A stretch of 64,000 nt of DNA from an uncultured Bacteroidaceae bacterium (GCA_905235305.1 CAJOLC010000024.1:1-64000); one strand, 5' to 3'. Numbered from the stretch's first letter, positions 51,077-61,440 are shown. The notes: a model not told the origin generated them from the sequence alone. Program-made: numbers and translations.

Positions 51077-51793
51077 TTAGTTCAGACGGAACATGACGGG
51101 CAGTGTGAAACGCGAGCGTACGGTCTTGTTGTTCTGCTTGGCGGGCTTCCACTTCGGCATCATCTTCACGACGCGTTCTGCTTCCTTCGAGAGGTTGGGG
51201 TCTGGGGAGCGGGCGGTCGTGACGTCAACGATGGAACCGTCCTTATTGACCACGAAGTTCACGATTACGCGTCCCTGTACGCCTTGTTCCTGGCAGATGC
51301 TGGGATACTTGATGTGTTCGCTGAGCCACTTGAAGCAGGCTTCGTCGCCGCCGGGGAACTGTGCGTTCTCCTCTACCATCTCGTAGATGCGGTCGTCATC
51401 ATCGGCTTCCACAACCGGCCCTACGGGTCCAGTTACGACGGCTGCACTGGGAGCACCAGTACCCACAACTGCTGTGATGGCCTGGTTCATTTCCTCGGAG
51501 GTCTCTACCTCTTCCTCTGGGAGTTCGGTGTCATCTTCAACCTCGTTGATGAACTCCATTACGGTGGGGGCTGCTGCTGGGGGAGGAGACATTACTTCCT
51601 GCTGTTGTGTGATGGGAATCATGTCCTCTTCCATTCTGTAATCATAGATCTTGTCTTCTTCTACCACCTTAACTTCGCGCTGGGTGTACTCAAAGGCGAC
51701 GAACATAGCTGCGAGCGCCAGGACGTAACCTATCAGCATGTTGGTCGATTTCTGACTTCTCAGCTCTTCGTTTACTGTTTTGTTTGCTTCCAT
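51077..51793 (-). CDS. tonB: Energy transducer TonB
   Basis: The 238-aa protein has an N-terminal membrane helix (MLIGYVLALAAMFVAFEY), a Glu/Pro-rich periplasmic linker and the C-terminal TonB fold (AQFPGGDEACFKWLSEHIKYPSICQ, GRVIVNFVVNKDGSI, VKMMPKWKPAKQNNKTVRSRFTLP). It transmits ExbB/ExbD energy to outer-membrane receptors. Confidence 0.95.
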   Translation of the reverse strand: MEANKTVNEELRSQKSTNMLIGYVLALAAMFVAFEYTQREVKVVEEDKIYDYRMEEDMIPITQQQEVMSPPPAAAPTVMEFINEVEDDTELPEEEVETSEEMNQAITAVVGTGAPSAAVVTGPVGPVVEADDDDRIYEMVEENAQFPGGDEACFKWLSEHIKYPSICQEQGVQGRVIVNFVVNKDGSIVDVTTARSPDPNLSKEAERVVKMMPKWKPAKQNNKTVRSRFTLPVMFRLN

Positions 51794-51838
51794 GTTGTAT
51801 TTTGTTGAATTTATTGTCCTGTGATGCGATATGTGCTA

Positions 51839-51846
51839 CAAAATTA
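51839..51846 (-). promoter_or_regulatory. -7 box for tonB
   Basis: TAATTTTG on the minus strand, 46 bp upstream of the ATG. Confidence 0.45.
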
Positions 51847-51849
51847 CAT

Positions 51850-52565
51850 CTTTTTTTTCATATAAGTATGCATCGGCGAAAGTTTTTTTTAGAATTTAAT
51901 GTTTTTTTGTTCTTTCGGAGCGGTTGCTGGCTTTTTGATGCACTGGCTTTATGGTGTTCCAGATGTGTCAAAATGTAAGTTATCTGTCGATTCATCTTAC
52001 AGAATGATATTTTCCATCGTGCCGAAAAAAGGCATGAAATGCGTTGAAATGGCTAACTTGGCAGGATGCCTTGTTCAACGCAATATGGAGGGTTTGCAAT
52101 TCCATTATGTTTCATTGACAATTCCTCACGCCTTCCTTGGGTGAAAAATTACGCCGAAATCTGTCGAAAACTACGAAAAAACGGTCGATTTTGCCATCTG
52201 GAGTTGTCAATCCGCCACGCTGCTTTGATTTTTGCAAAATGTAACCTCTTGATACTCAGTATGGGTTCGATTTAAGCGCATTTCTCTGAAAAAATGACTG
52301 AAACCATGGCTGTGACCGATTTCGGTGTTTTTTATGCATCGCTTCAAAATCATAATGTAAGCGAAATGCCTTATTTTATGACATATTGTCAAACTTAGCG
52401 TCGCCTTTTGCACCTCTGTCGGAAATGCAGGCCGCTTGCCTTTCGTCAGCAGTCGCTGCAGATGCATTCTCCGGCAGATTATGTTTCGTGATGCAATAAA
52501 TAGGGCCGCTCATACGTTTATATAATATAAAAAACAGGAGAAGTACTGTAAACAACGAACTTTTT
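51850..52565. other. Long divergent intergenic region without a supported gene
   Basis: About 720 bp between tonB and porQ hold only short open frames without coding character. An imperfect stem of AATGCGTTGAA with TTCAACGCAAT about 25 nt apart lies at roughly 52036-52085, and the loose stem GCATCGCTT with AAGCGAAATGC at about 52335. Neither has the 22-bp phasing of the arrays elsewhere. I see no RNA family. Confidence 0.5.
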
Positions 52566-52569
52566 TTCG

Positions 52570-52577
52570 TACCTTTG
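52570..52577 (+). promoter_or_regulatory. -7 box of the porQ-cmk-ispH operon
   Basis: TACCTTTG, 10 bp before the porQ ATG. Confidence 0.6.
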
Positions 52578-52587
52578 TGGCTGATTT

Positions 52588-53604
52588 ATGAATAGATTCT
52601 TAAAGATACAACGTGCCTTGCTCCTTGCAGTCAGCATTGTGGCAGAAGGCGGGCAGGCTGTGCTCCGTGCTCAGGAGAGCGGCAGCGTGTTCAACTTCCT
52701 GAACCTGCCCGTATCATCCCACTCTACTGCGCTCGGCGGCAAGAACATCTCCCTCATAGAAGACGACATATCCCTCGCCATCCAGAACCCGGCCCTGCTG
52801 TCCGGCGTAAGCGACAAGACCATCGGCTTCTCCTTCATGACCTATATGCAGGGCTGTAATACGGGAGCCGCTGCATACTCCCAGCAAGTGGGAAAATATG
52901 GCAACTGGGGCGTCAATGCCCAGTTTGTGGGATACGGCTCGACTAAGGAAACCTTGCTCACCGGCGAGGAAGTAGGTGAGTTCAAACCGCTCGACCTCTG
53001 CATCGCAGGCCAGTACAGCCACCTCCTCAGCGAACGATGGGCGGGCGGCGTCTCTGCTAAAATTATCTATTCACACTACGGCTCCTACACGTCCTTCGCC
53101 CTGGCCACCGACCTCGGCCTTAATTACTATAACGAGGAGTCTGACTTCTCGTTCTCGATAACAGGCCGGAACCTCGGCGGACAGATTAAGAGCTTCGGCG
53201 ACAAACACGACCGCTTGCCCGCAGACCTCCAGATGGGCTTCACGAAGTCCCTCGGTCATGCACCTATCCGAATATCCCTCACGATGGTCGACATGACGCG
53301 ATGGTCGCGCGACGACTACTTCACGACCGGCGAAAAACTCAAGGGCAGCAGCATCTTCATCAACCACTTCGTCCTCGGCGCCGAGTGGGTCCCCAGCGAC
53401 AGATTCTATGTCGGCATGGGCTACAACTTCCGGCGTGGCTACGAAATGGATGCTGCAGGCTCTTCCCATGCCGCAGGCCTTTCCTTCGGCGGCGGCATAA
53501 ACCTCAAACGATTCAAGATAGGCGTTGCCTACGCCAAATACCACGTCAGCGCACCCACACTGGCTTTCACGCTGGCATATAACTTCCAAAAGAACAGAGA
53601 ATAA
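52588..53604 (+). CDS. porQ: Type IX secretion system protein PorQ
   Basis: The 338-aa outer-membrane beta-barrel protein has a signal peptide ([18 protein letters not shown]). The PorV/PorQ pattern follows: [35 protein letters not shown], repeated strands with GFSFMTYM and [22 protein letters not shown]. PorQ belongs to the attachment complex of the type IX system, which secretes and anchors proteins. It heads the porQ-cmk-ispH order known from Porphyromonas. Other T9SS core genes are not in this window. Confidence 0.9.
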   Translation: MNRFLKIQRALLLAVSIVAEGGQAVLRAQESGSVFNFLNLPVSSHSTALGGKNISLIEDDISLAIQNPALLSGVSDKTIGFSFMTYMQGCNTGAAAYSQQVGKYGNWGVNAQFVGYGSTKETLLTGEEVGEFKPLDLCIAGQYSHLLSERWAGGVSAKIIYSHYGSYTSFALATDLGLNYYNEESDFSFSITGRNLGGQIKSFGDKHDRLPADLQMGFTKSLGHAPIRISLTMVDMTRWSRDDYFTTGEKLKGSSIFINHFVLGAEWVPSDRFYVGMGYNFRRGYEMDAAGSSHAAGLSFGGGINLKRFKIGVAYAKYHVSAPTLAFTLAYNFQKNRE

Positions 53605-53608
53605 GCCC

Positions 53609-54298
53609 ATGAAACTGATTACAATAGCCATCGACGGCCACTCCTCCTGCGGGAAAAGCACAATGGCCAAAGACCTTGCCAAAGAGATAGGCTACATCTA
53701 TATCGACACCGGCGCAATGTATCGTGCCGTCACCCTCTTTGCCCTCCATCACGGACTGATTACCGACGACGGCATCAACGAGCAAGCTTTGCGGAAACTC
53801 CTGCCCGACATCATGATAACCTTCCAGCTCAACGAGCAGACCGGCAGGCCTGACACCTACCTCAACGGCGTCTGCATCGAAAAGGAAATCCGCACGATGG
53901 AGGTCTCGAAGCACGTCAGCCCCGTCGCCGCATTAGGCTTCGTCCGCGAAGCAATGGTAGACCTGCAGCGCCTGATGGGTGAGGCCAAAGGCGTCATCAT
54001 GGATGGCCGCGACATAGGAACAGTCGTCTTCCCAGACGCAGAACTCAAGGTCTTCGTCACGGCAAGTGCAGACGTGCGTGCCCAGCGCCGCTATGACGAA
54101 CTGACGGCAAAGGGCGAGAAGTGCACCTTCGACGAGATTCTTGCCAACGTCCTGGAGCGTGACCGCATCGACTCCACACGCGCCATCGGCCCCCTCCGTC
54201 AGGCAGAAGATGCCATCGTACTCGACAACAGCAACATGACGATTCCGGAGCAGAAGGCTTGGCTCCTGGAACAATACCACAGAGCAGCAGCCGAATGA
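53609..54298 (+). CDS. cmk: Cytidylate kinase
   Basis: The 229-aa protein begins [21 protein letters not shown] (Walker A) and has [13 protein letters not shown] and [22 protein letters not shown]. It phosphorylates CMP and dCMP. The ATG at 53609 is 4 bp after the porQ stop; the upstream frame is a shadow of porQ. Confidence 0.96.
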   Translation: MKLITIAIDGHSSCGKSTMAKDLAKEIGYIYIDTGAMYRAVTLFALHHGLITDDGINEQALRKLLPDIMITFQLNEQTGRPDTYLNGVCIEKEIRTMEVSKHVSPVAALGFVREAMVDLQRLMGEAKGVIMDGRDIGTVVFPDAELKVFVTASADVRAQRRYDELTAKGEKCTFDEILANVLERDRIDSTRAIGPLRQAEDAIVLDNSNMTIPEQKAWLLEQYHRAAAE

Positions 54299-55167
54299 CA
54301 ATCGAAATCGACCAAGGCTCGGGCTTCTGCTTCGGCGTGACGCGCGCCATCGGCAAGGCCGAAGAAGAACTCGCAAAGGAGGAAAGGCTCTACTGCTTGG
54401 GCGACATCGTTCACAACGGCAAGGAATGCAACCGCCTCCAGCAGATGGGGCTCGTCACCATCAACCACGAGCAGATGCATGACATACACGATGCCAAGGT
54501 GCTCCTCCGTGCCCATGGTGAGCCCCCCTCTACCTATGCCCTTGCCCGCGAACATTCCATCAACCTCATTGACGCCACTTGCCCGGTCGTCCTGCACTTG
54601 CAGGAGCGCATCAAGAAGGAGTATGATGCCGACCCAGAGCATAAGAAGCAGATTGTCATCTTCGGCAAGAATGGTCATGCCGAGGTGCTGGGCTTGGTCG
54701 GGCAGACGGAAGAGACTGCCATCATCATTGAGTCTGCAGATGAGGTCAAGAAACTTGACTTCAGCCGCGACATCTGTCTCTACTCGCAGACCACCATGCC
54801 GCTCGACGAGTTCCGCAAGATAGTCGATTACGTCCAGCAGCATATCAGCCCCGATGCTACCTTTACTTACTACGATACTATCTGTAGGCAAGTGGCAAAC
54901 CGCATGCCCAATATTCGCAACTTTGCCCTCAAGCACGATGCCGTACTCTTCGTCTGTGGCAAGAAGAGCAGCAATGGCCGCGTCCTTTTCAATGAATGTT
55001 GCCAGGCCAATCCCCGTTCCTATATGATAGATACAGCCAGCGAGATTGATGTCCGCTGGCTGCAAGGTTGTGAATCGATAGGCATCTGTGGTGCCACAAG
55101 CACACCTAAGTGGCTAATGGAGGAGTGCAAAGTAAAAGTCGAGCAACTGCTTGGCAGCGGTGAATGA
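54295..55167 (+). CDS. ispH: 4-hydroxy-3-methylbut-2-enyl diphosphate reductase
   Basis: IspH is the last enzyme of the MEP isoprenoid pathway and holds a 4Fe-4S cluster. The three cluster cysteines are in [21 protein letters not shown] and [11 protein letters not shown]. The His/Glu motifs HNGKECNRL and AHGEPPS are present. The ATG at 54295 overlaps the cmk stop (ATGA). The 3' end overlaps meaB on the other strand by 54 bp. Confidence 0.95.
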   Translation: MTIEIDQGSGFCFGVTRAIGKAEEELAKEERLYCLGDIVHNGKECNRLQQMGLVTINHEQMHDIHDAKVLLRAHGEPPSTYALAREHSINLIDATCPVVLHLQERIKKEYDADPEHKKQIVIFGKNGHAEVLGLVGQTEETAIIIESADEVKKLDFSRDICLYSQTTMPLDEFRKIVDYVQQHISPDATFTYYDTICRQVANRMPNIRNFALKHDAVLFVCGKKSSNGRVLFNECCQANPRSYMIDTASEIDVRWLQGCESIGICGATSTPKWLMEECKVKVEQLLGSGE

Positions 55168-56211
55168 AGTCCTTGCGCCGTTCAGAACGCTTTGCTCTGA
55201 GGCCTGAAGCAAGTCCGAAATCGTCGGATTGTGGTAGAAGTTCCCCAAGAGTTGCTCATTGATGCTTTCGTACATCCAGTACTTCGCCTGCTCTGCCCTG
55301 CGGTATTCAAAGTACCCGCTCTTCTTTACGAAGTCGAAATAGCTATAGACCATGTCCCAAATCTCCTTGATTCCATAGCCATAGAACCCGCTATATGTCA
55401 TTACCTGAGGAGCCCAACCGCTTTCGGGAAGCGGAAAGAGCTGCAAGGCATTGCGGAAGTGAGTGGCTGCAAGCTGACATTTATCGACATTGTTGCCGTC
55501 GCATTTGTTGATGATGATGCCGTCGGCCATCTCCATGATGCCGCGCTTAATGCCCTGCAACTCGTCGCCTGTGCCGGCAAGTTGGATGAGGAGGAAGAAA
55601 TCGACCATCGAGTGGCATGCCGTCTCGCTCTGTCCCACGCCGACGGTTTCGACGAAGATCTTGTCGAAACCTGCCGCTTCACAAAGGATGATGGTCTCGC
55701 GCGTCTTGCGTGCCACACCGCCCAGACTGCCTGCTGACGGGCTGGGACGAATGAAAGAGTCGGGATGTACGGCGAGCTTCTCCATACGAGTCTTGTCTCC
55801 AAGGATGCTTCCTTTCGTTCGTTCGCTGCTTGGGTCAATGGCAAGGACGGCAAGGCGCCCGCCATATTCCTTCAGAACATGAATGCCGAACTCGTCGATG
55901 CTGGTGCTCTTTCCGGCACCCGGCACGCCGCTGATGCCTACGCGGATGCTCCTTCCGGAGTGTGGCAAACACTTCTCGATGACTTCCTGGGCGATGGCTT
56001 GATGCTCGGGAATAGTGCTTTCGACCAGTGTCACAGCTTGTCCGAGGATTGTGATGTTGCCCTTCAGAATGCCTTCTACATAGTCGTTTGCCGTGAGACG
56101 ATGACGAGCAAAGCGCTGTCTGTTGAGATGAGGATTGACGGAAGTGACTGGTGCCACGCCGCTGTTTACGGTCAAGCCTGCATATTCGGGATTGTTCTCA
56201 GGATGCTCCAT
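55114..56211 (-). CDS. meaB: Methylmalonyl-CoA mutase-associated GTPase MeaB
   Basis: The 365-aa G3E-family GTPase has Walker A GISGVPGAGKST, the switch and base regions FDKIFVETVGVGQSE and NKCDGNN, and a C-terminal helical dimer arm. It protects and reloads B12-dependent methylmalonyl-CoA mutase in the succinate-propionate pathway. The mutase genes are not here. It starts within the last 14 bp of the DUF1573 gene. Confidence 0.94.
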   Translation of the reverse strand: MEHPENNPEYAGLTVNSGVAPVTSVNPHLNRQRFARHRLTANDYVEGILKGNITILGQAVTLVESTIPEHQAIAQEVIEKCLPHSGRSIRVGISGVPGAGKSTSIDEFGIHVLKEYGGRLAVLAIDPSSERTKGSILGDKTRMEKLAVHPDSFIRPSPSAGSLGGVARKTRETIILCEAAGFDKIFVETVGVGQSETACHSMVDFFLLIQLAGTGDELQGIKRGIMEMADGIIINKCDGNNVDKCQLAATHFRNALQLFPLPESGWAPQVMTYSGFYGYGIKEIWDMVYSYFDFVKKSGYFEYRRAEQAKYWMYESINEQLLGNFYHNPTISDLLQASEQSVLNGARTSFTAAKQLLDFYFALLH

Positions 56212-57274
56212 TAACTTCTACATTAATATATTGTTTTGCCTGTCGTGGCGCATCTGTAATGAGCAGGACGCGCATACGGCCTTTGCTTTTGTTGAGGTAG
56301 TTTGCGCTGACGCTAATCTTCAGCTTTGTGCTTTTGCCAGGTCGGATCGTACTGTTGGCAATGCTGACTCCGATGGCTTTGTTGAAGACTTGTACCTGCT
56401 GGATGTGCAGATCGCTTTTGCCTGTGTTGGTGAGGATGATGGTTCGGGTGAGTGATTTCTTGCCGTTGAAGGCTTCCATCTCGACGGATGACTCGCTGAT
56501 GCTGAGTACAGGCGCAGTGGCAAGCTTCTCTTCATCCATCTGGGCAAAACTTGGCAGGAGGATGGCCGAGACGAGTATCTCGTTCGTCTCACTTATCTTG
56601 TCGCCCATATATCGGGACAAGTATATGTTTGTCTGGTTGAGCCCGAGCGTGTTGAGCTTCTCGCTGTCGAGGGTGAGACGTATTGTGCCTGTCTTTCCTG
56701 CCGGTATGTCCTCGGGCAGGTATTCCGCTGAAAGATACGGCGGCAAGTGCATGAGTTCGGGACGGAAGGCAGTGCGGTCGGCATTCAAGAGGCGAAGCTC
56801 TGCCGTAGGACTGTCTCCGCGGTTGACGTCTTCAAACTCGATGTTGTTCGTCATGAGCCTTACATTGCCGAGGTCTATGGGGAACTCGTCGCTGTAGTCA
56901 TGTATCTCGGTCACCACGGTGCCTTGAATGGCAAGGTAGGCAGGCTCCTCGGATGCGCTGGTCAGTACGGTTACTTCCTTATAGAAGGAGCCTAGTATCT
57001 TGGCATCGAAGGTAATGCCTATCTCTCCGCGAGAGCCTGCGGTGATCTCTGTCTTTGGAAACGAGACATTGATGCAGCCGCACGATGCTGTCACTTCTTT
57101 GATGAAGAGGGGCTTGTCGCCCTTGTTCGTGAAGCCGAGGCTGAACTCTCGTGGCTTCTGGAATTCCACCTCGCCCACCTTCTTGATATCTGTATCGGGC
57201 ACGAAGCGGGGCTGTGCGAGAAGTGGTATGCAGGCCAATGGGCTGAGGAGGGAAAGGATGATATGTCGTTTCAT
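56198..57274 (-). CDS. DUF1573 domain protein
   Basis: The 358-aa exported protein (signal HIILSLLSPLACIPLLAQ) contains two Ig-like DUF1573 repeats (FTNKGDKPLFIKEVTASCGCI near residue 50 and ILTNTGKSDLHIQQVQVFN near residue 275) with an intervening domain. Such proteins are periplasmic or surface-linked and their activity is unknown. It is transcribed from the box at 57300 and overlaps meaB. Confidence 0.85.
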   Translation of the reverse strand: MKRHIILSLLSPLACIPLLAQPRFVPDTDIKKVGEVEFQKPREFSLGFTNKGDKPLFIKEVTASCGCINVSFPKTEITAGSRGEIGITFDAKILGSFYKEVTVLTSASEEPAYLAIQGTVVTEIHDYSDEFPIDLGNVRLMTNNIEFEDVNRGDSPTAELRLLNADRTAFRPELMHLPPYLSAEYLPEDIPAGKTGTIRLTLDSEKLNTLGLNQTNIYLSRYMGDKISETNEILVSAILLPSFAQMDEEKLATAPVLSISESSVEMEAFNGKKSLTRTIILTNTGKSDLHIQQVQVFNKAIGVSIANSTIRPGKSTKLKISVSANYLNKSKGRMRVLLITDAPRQAKQYINVEVNGAS

Positions 57275-57299
57275 TAGCCGTCATGTATGTTCTGAGATG

Positions 57300-57307
57300 C
57301 AAAGATA
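57300..57307 (-). promoter_or_regulatory. -7 box for the DUF1573-meaB operon
   Basis: TATCTTTG on the minus strand, 26 bp upstream of the ATG. It is divergent from the box at 57350, and the two are only 42 bp apart. Confidence 0.65.
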
Positions 57308-57349
57308 CAAAAAAAATCAGACTTTAGGCTATTTCTCATAATTAATTGT

Positions 57350-57357
57350 TATCTTTG
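57350..57357 (+). promoter_or_regulatory. -7 box for the membrane glycosyltransferase gene
   Basis: TATCTTTG lies 25 bp before the ATG at 57382, with TTAGG about 20 bp upstream. Confidence 0.65.
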
Positions 57358-57381
57358 CATACGACATTGCTTGTTTATGCT

Positions 57382-58897
57382 ATGAAAAAGTTCCTGTTGT
57401 TCCTCTATGCAGTCCTTCTCATTGTCTTGTTCAGCACCTGTTCGCCGCTCTATCCGTTGAATCCGTGGGACGATGCCAATGTCTATATGACCATAGGCAA
57501 TGCCATGCTGGGCGGCAGGGAACTGTATGTGGACATCTTCGACCATAAGGGGCCGGTCCTCTTCTTCTTGCACGAATGGGCGGCAATGCTTTCGCGGGGC
57601 AGCTTTGTCGGCATATTCCTTGTCGAAATCCTGTGCTGCTACTGCTACCTCCTTTTTTCGTGGAAGACGATGCGGCTCTTTGCCCCGGCTTCAATGGCCT
57701 TGCCTCTGACGCTTTTCCTCGGCATTGTCACCTACACTTCCGACTTCTTCTGCTACGGCGACAGCGTGGAGGAGTTCGCCTTGCCCATACTGGCTCACAG
57801 CCTTTGGCTGTTGATTATGTACGTCAGGGACAGGCGGATGCCAACCTTCTGGCATTCGGCGGCGATGGGAGTGGGCGTGGGCTTGCTCTTCTGGATGAAG
57901 TTCAACCTGCTCTTCTTCTATGTAGGAGGACTCCTGAGCCTGTTCTACATCACCTGGAGGCGCCAGTCTCTCGCTGACTTCTGGCAAGTCGTAGGCCGTT
58001 CTTTCCTCGGCTTCCTGGCAGTGACGGCGGCGGTGCTGGCCTACTTTGCCGTGCATGGTACGCTGGCAGCCCTGTGGGAGTCGTACTTCATGGTCAACGT
58101 CGTGCAGTACCATGGCGTTGCCACCAACGGCGAACCGCCTTTCTGGTGGTTCAAGCTCGTGAAGCTCGGCATCTGGGCAGTGCTTATGGTGCCGGTCATC
58201 TTCCTCAAGGTCAGCCGCGACATAAAACTCCTCCTCTTCGGCACCTACGGCATTCTGGTCCTCTCGTTCGCAACCCTGACGGTCCAGTTCTACTACTTCC
58301 TGACGCTCTTCCCTTCCCCTGCTTGCCAGCTTCCTCCCTTCGGCTCCCCATGCAGTCGGCACAACTCGCAAGAGCACAAGGCTATACGTCACGCTGCTCG
58401 TTATTGCCGTCCTCGACGTAGCCACCAACTGGAACATCGTCACGCTGCTGAACGGCACGTTCCCAAACAGTGTGCTCGAGATGGCTGAGATAGTCATCCG
58501 CAACAATAGCGACGACAGCGAGGTGCTCACTTTCAGCAGCTACGACACAGGCATCTATCAGCACACACGCCACCTGCCTCCTAACCGCAACTACTTCTTG
58601 TCCAGCATCATCGACCCAGAGATTAAGCGCGAACAAGCCGAGTGTGTGGAGTCGGGAAAGGTCAGATATCTGGCCCGCACGATAGGGGCCATCAACACTT
58701 GCCACGAGTATTACGACGCACCCATCCCTGCCAACTATCGCCTCGTCTATGAGCGCAGTGAGCTTTTCCGTTACCGTTTCATCTGGCAGCCCCTCAGCTA
58801 TCTTTGGAACCTTACCTGGCCCAGGCCGCTGCTGAAGCACGTCATGTCGCCCGTTGCCAAACAGCAGCTGATGCTCTTGTATGAGCGTCAACCTTAG
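57382..58897 (+). pseudogene. Multi-spanning glycosyltransferase-like membrane protein, frameshifted
   Basis: The N-terminal part has the lipid-sugar-dependent glycosyltransferase pattern (NPWDDANVYMTIGNAMLGG, VDIFDHKGPVLFFLHEW) and about nine hydrophobic segments, like GT39/ArnT-type enzymes. The frame is lost near 58318 in CTTCCCTTCCCCTGC; the +1 frame continues a hydrophobic segment (LYVTLLVIAVLDVATNW). A soluble C-terminal domain then ends LLYERQP at 58897. A missing or extra base would restore about 505 residues. The donor and acceptor are unknown. Confidence 0.75.
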
Positions 58898-59005
58898 TCG
58901 CCCGACGGAAGGGGCAATCAACGCAACATATTGTATCGGCTCAGGCATTATCCCGAACCGGTCGTCAAGTAGCCCTTCATCACTCGCTCCTTGCACCTTC
59001 TTCTT

Positions 59006-59093
59006 GCCCCCCATTACTATGGGTTGTTTGAACATACATGTATATTCAATTGAACATACATGTACATTCAATTGCACATACATGTATGTTCAA
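59006..59093. repeat. 22-bp dyad array, leader plus three units
   Basis: Units 59028-59049, 59050-59071 and 59072-59093. Half-site TTGAACATACA occurs twice and is the exact complement of the last half-site. The leader ends GGGTTGT, and the right side begins ACAACCC, its complement. It lies in the convergent gap between the membrane glycosyltransferase and gtrA genes. The rest of 58898-59379 holds nothing I can support. Confidence 0.85.
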
Positions 59094-59379
59094 ACAACCC
59101 CCTGTACTATCTCTTCCGATGCGGAAGGGTGGAGTAGGGTATGAAACAGGGTAAAAGCGTGAAATAAGAGTCGAACGATCTGTCAGGAATTATATCGTAT
59201 CGGCCCATGCATTGTCATGGAGGAACAGCAGGTGCCTTCCGGGACCGGTAAAGCCCCCTTATTACACAAAACTTCCGACTGCCATTGCAGACGGAAGAAA
59301 TAGGATGCTTTCCCGAAACCTTGCCGGAGAGCAATATTATATAATGTATAGGAAATCGAGGGAAACCGTGTGCGGCGGA

Positions 59380-59805
59380 CTACTTCTCCCTCTTCCTCGC
59401 AGTGAACTTCACTACGGTGCGGATGACCAGATAGTTCGTCACGGCACTGATGGCCGCCATGGGGAGGTAGGCAATCGAGTCGTCAAGGCCGAAAGTTTCC
59501 ACAAATAAAAGCATGAGCCCCATGCGTACCACAAAGAGATTGAACATGTGGGCTCCTATGATTCCCACCAGGCTTGTCACGGAGGAACCCGTCTTGAAGG
59601 TCCAATAAACCGTGAGCAAGTAGTTGACACAAAGCGAGATGACGTAGCCGGAGACGAGTGCCACCTGGTAGGGAGCAAAGAGGCGCACCACATAGAACAC
59701 GGCTGCGTCGATCAACGCACACGTTCCCCCGACGATGCAGAAGCGGATGAATTGCTGCACCTCCTGCTCCTTCAGGAGCCTCTTTATGCTGTCTTTTACC
59801 GTCAT
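59380..59805 (-). CDS. GtrA-family membrane protein
   Basis: The 141-aa protein has four membrane helices (ALIDAAVFYVVRLF, VALVSGYVISLCVNYLLTVYWTF, IIGAHMFNLFVVRMGLMLLF, AISAVTNYLVIRTVV) and the conserved Asn in NYLLTVYWTF. GtrA proteins flip or hold polyprenyl-linked sugars. It lies 18 bp after the polyprenol-sugar synthase gene, which supplies such substrates. Confidence 0.88.
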   Translation of the reverse strand: MTVKDSIKRLLKEQEVQQFIRFCIVGGTCALIDAAVFYVVRLFAPYQVALVSGYVISLCVNYLLTVYWTFKTGSSVTSLVGIIGAHMFNLFVVRMGLMLLFVETFGLDDSIAYLPMAAISAVTNYLVIRTVVKFTARKREK

Positions 59806-59823
59806 CTAACGTTGTCTTGCCGG

Positions 59824-60591
59824 TCAGTCTGGTTGGTTCTTCTTGTAAGACTTGAACCTAAGTTTCAGCACCCCGAAGAATGCTTCCGAGAAGATACCTC
59901 CCGACATCTTGCTCGTCCCCAGTTCGCGGTTGACGAAGACCACAGGCACTTCCTTGATCTTAAAGCCAAGGCGAAGGGCAGTATACTTCATCTCTATCTG
60001 GAAGGCATAGCCCTTGAAGCGTATCTCATCCAGACGAATCGTCTCAAGCACCTTCCTCGTCCAGCAGACGAAGCCGGCTGTCGTGTCGCGCAAACTGATG
60101 CCGAGCACCGTACGGACGTAGGCGGATGCATAGTATGACATGAGTACGCGACCGATAGGCCAGTTCACCACATTCACGCCCGTGATGTAGCGGCTGCCGA
60201 CAGAGACGTCGAATCCCTCATCATGACAGGCAGCATAGAGCCTGGGCAGGTCGTTCGGCGAGTGACTGAAGTCGGCATCCATTTCAATCACATAGTCATA
60301 TCCGTGTTCCAATGCCCACTTGAAACCACAGATGTATGCCGTGCCAAGTCCCAGCTTCCCGCTCCGCTCCACAATATGGACGCGTTCCTGCAGGTCGCCT
60401 GCCATAAGGCCTTTTACGATGCTTGCAGTTCCGTCGGGGCTTCCATCGTCGATGACAAGGACGTCGAACGGCTTGCTGAGCGACGTGACGGCACGGATGA
60501 TGGCCTCGATATTCTCTTTCTCGTTGTAGGTCGGGATAATGACTATGGTATCTGATTTCATTGCGTAGTTTAAGTCTTTGTTTGAAGTCAT
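59824..60591 (-). CDS. Polyprenol monophosphomannose synthase-like glycosyltransferase
   Basis: The 255-aa GT2 enzyme has TIVIIPTYNEKENIEAI, VIDDGSPDGTA, IEMDADFSHSPNDLPRL and DTTAGFVCWTRK. These match dolichol-phosphate-mannose synthases that charge polyprenyl phosphate with a sugar for GT39-type transferases. It starts at 60591 as ATGA overlapping the murI stop; ATG at 60561 (MKSDTIV) is the alternative. With GtrA and the nearby membrane glycosyltransferase it could form a surface-glycosylation set (inference). Confidence 0.9.
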   Translation of the reverse strand: MTSNKDLNYAMKSDTIVIIPTYNEKENIEAIIRAVTSLSKPFDVLVIDDGSPDGTASIVKGLMAGDLQERVHIVERSGKLGLGTAYICGFKWALEHGYDYVIEMDADFSHSPNDLPRLYAACHDEGFDVSVGSRYITGVNVVNWPIGRVLMSYYASAYVRTVLGISLRDTTAGFVCWTRKVLETIRLDEIRFKGYAFQIEMKYTALRLGFKIKEVPVVFVNRELGTSKMSGGIFSEAFFGVLKLRFKSYKKNQPD

Positions 60592-61433
60592 AATTTCACT
60601 CTTTCTGCCACAAGTGATTCACCCATGAAGATGGAGGCTTTCTCCCCAAAGAGATCTGCTTGCTCAGTAGTCAGGAAACGTGCCGTACCCTCTGTGGTGA
60701 TGCACTTCTCCATATCTGGATGGCGAGCGAGATAGCCCTTCAGGCTCTGTGCCACATAATTGCCTTGTTCGATAATGTGTATATCTTCGGGAATGTACTT
60801 GCGAATCTTTCCGAGGAGCATAGGGTAATGTGTGCAACCGAGGATGATGCTGTCTATGAGAGGATCGCGTTGAAGCAGGCTCTCCGTTCGCTTCCGGACG
60901 AAGTAATCTGCCCCTGGGCTGTTATGTTCATCGTTCTCAACAAGCGGGACCCACATAGGACAGGGCTCGCCAGTCACCTGTATATCGGGCCATAGCTTAG
61001 CTATTTCCAGTTCATACGTATTACTGCGTATCGTGCCGGGCGTCGCCATAATGCCAACATGACGTGTCGTGGAGATGTCTCCGACAACTTCAACCGTGGG
61101 GCGTATCACGCCAAGAACCCTACGCTTGGAATCCAGTTTCGGAAGATCGACCTGCTGAATCGTGCGCAGTGCCTTGGCAGAAGCCGTGTTGCAAGCCAGT
61201 ATTACCAGATGGCAACCTTGCCCGAATAGGTAGCGGACAGCTTGAAGCGTGAACTCGTAGACCACTTCAAAGGAGTGTGTGCCATAAGGCGCTCTGGCGT
61301 TGTCTCCTAAATAAAGATAGTCATACTGAGGCAAAGTCCTGCGGATTTCACGCAAGACAGTCAGTCCGCCATAACCAGAGTCGAAGACTCCAATGGGACC
61401 GGCTTCTCCCGTCTGCGGCAAGTGGACAGTCAT
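60588..61433 (-). CDS. murI: Glutamate racemase
   Basis: MurI makes D-glutamate for peptidoglycan. The 281-aa protein has the two catalytic cysteine motifs LVILACNTASAKAL and IILGCTHYPML, and opens IGVFDSGYGGLTVL. It follows the Skp genes by 7 bp in an envelope operon. Confidence 0.96.
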   Translation of the reverse strand: MTVHLPQTGEAGPIGVFDSGYGGLTVLREIRRTLPQYDYLYLGDNARAPYGTHSFEVVYEFTLQAVRYLFGQGCHLVILACNTASAKALRTIQQVDLPKLDSKRRVLGVIRPTVEVVGDISTTRHVGIMATPGTIRSNTYELEIAKLWPDIQVTGEPCPMWVPLVENDEHNSPGADYFVRKRTESLLQRDPLIDSIILGCTHYPMLLGKIRKYIPEDIHIIEQGNYVAQSLKGYLARHPDMEKCITTEGTARFLTTEQADLFGEKASIFMGESLVAERVKL

Positions 61434-61440
61434 CTCCTCC

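Noticed and set aside
52036..52085. Further 22-bp array in the tonB-porQ gap
   Set aside because: The AATGCGTTGAA inverted pair is spaced by 36 nt, not 33, and there is no repeated core, so it does not follow the array rule.
58881..59144. Short plus-strand protein with NIHVYSIEHTCTFNC
   Set aside because: This peptide is a translation of the 22-bp array; the same peptide arises from the arrays at 7089 and 34002, so it is not a gene.
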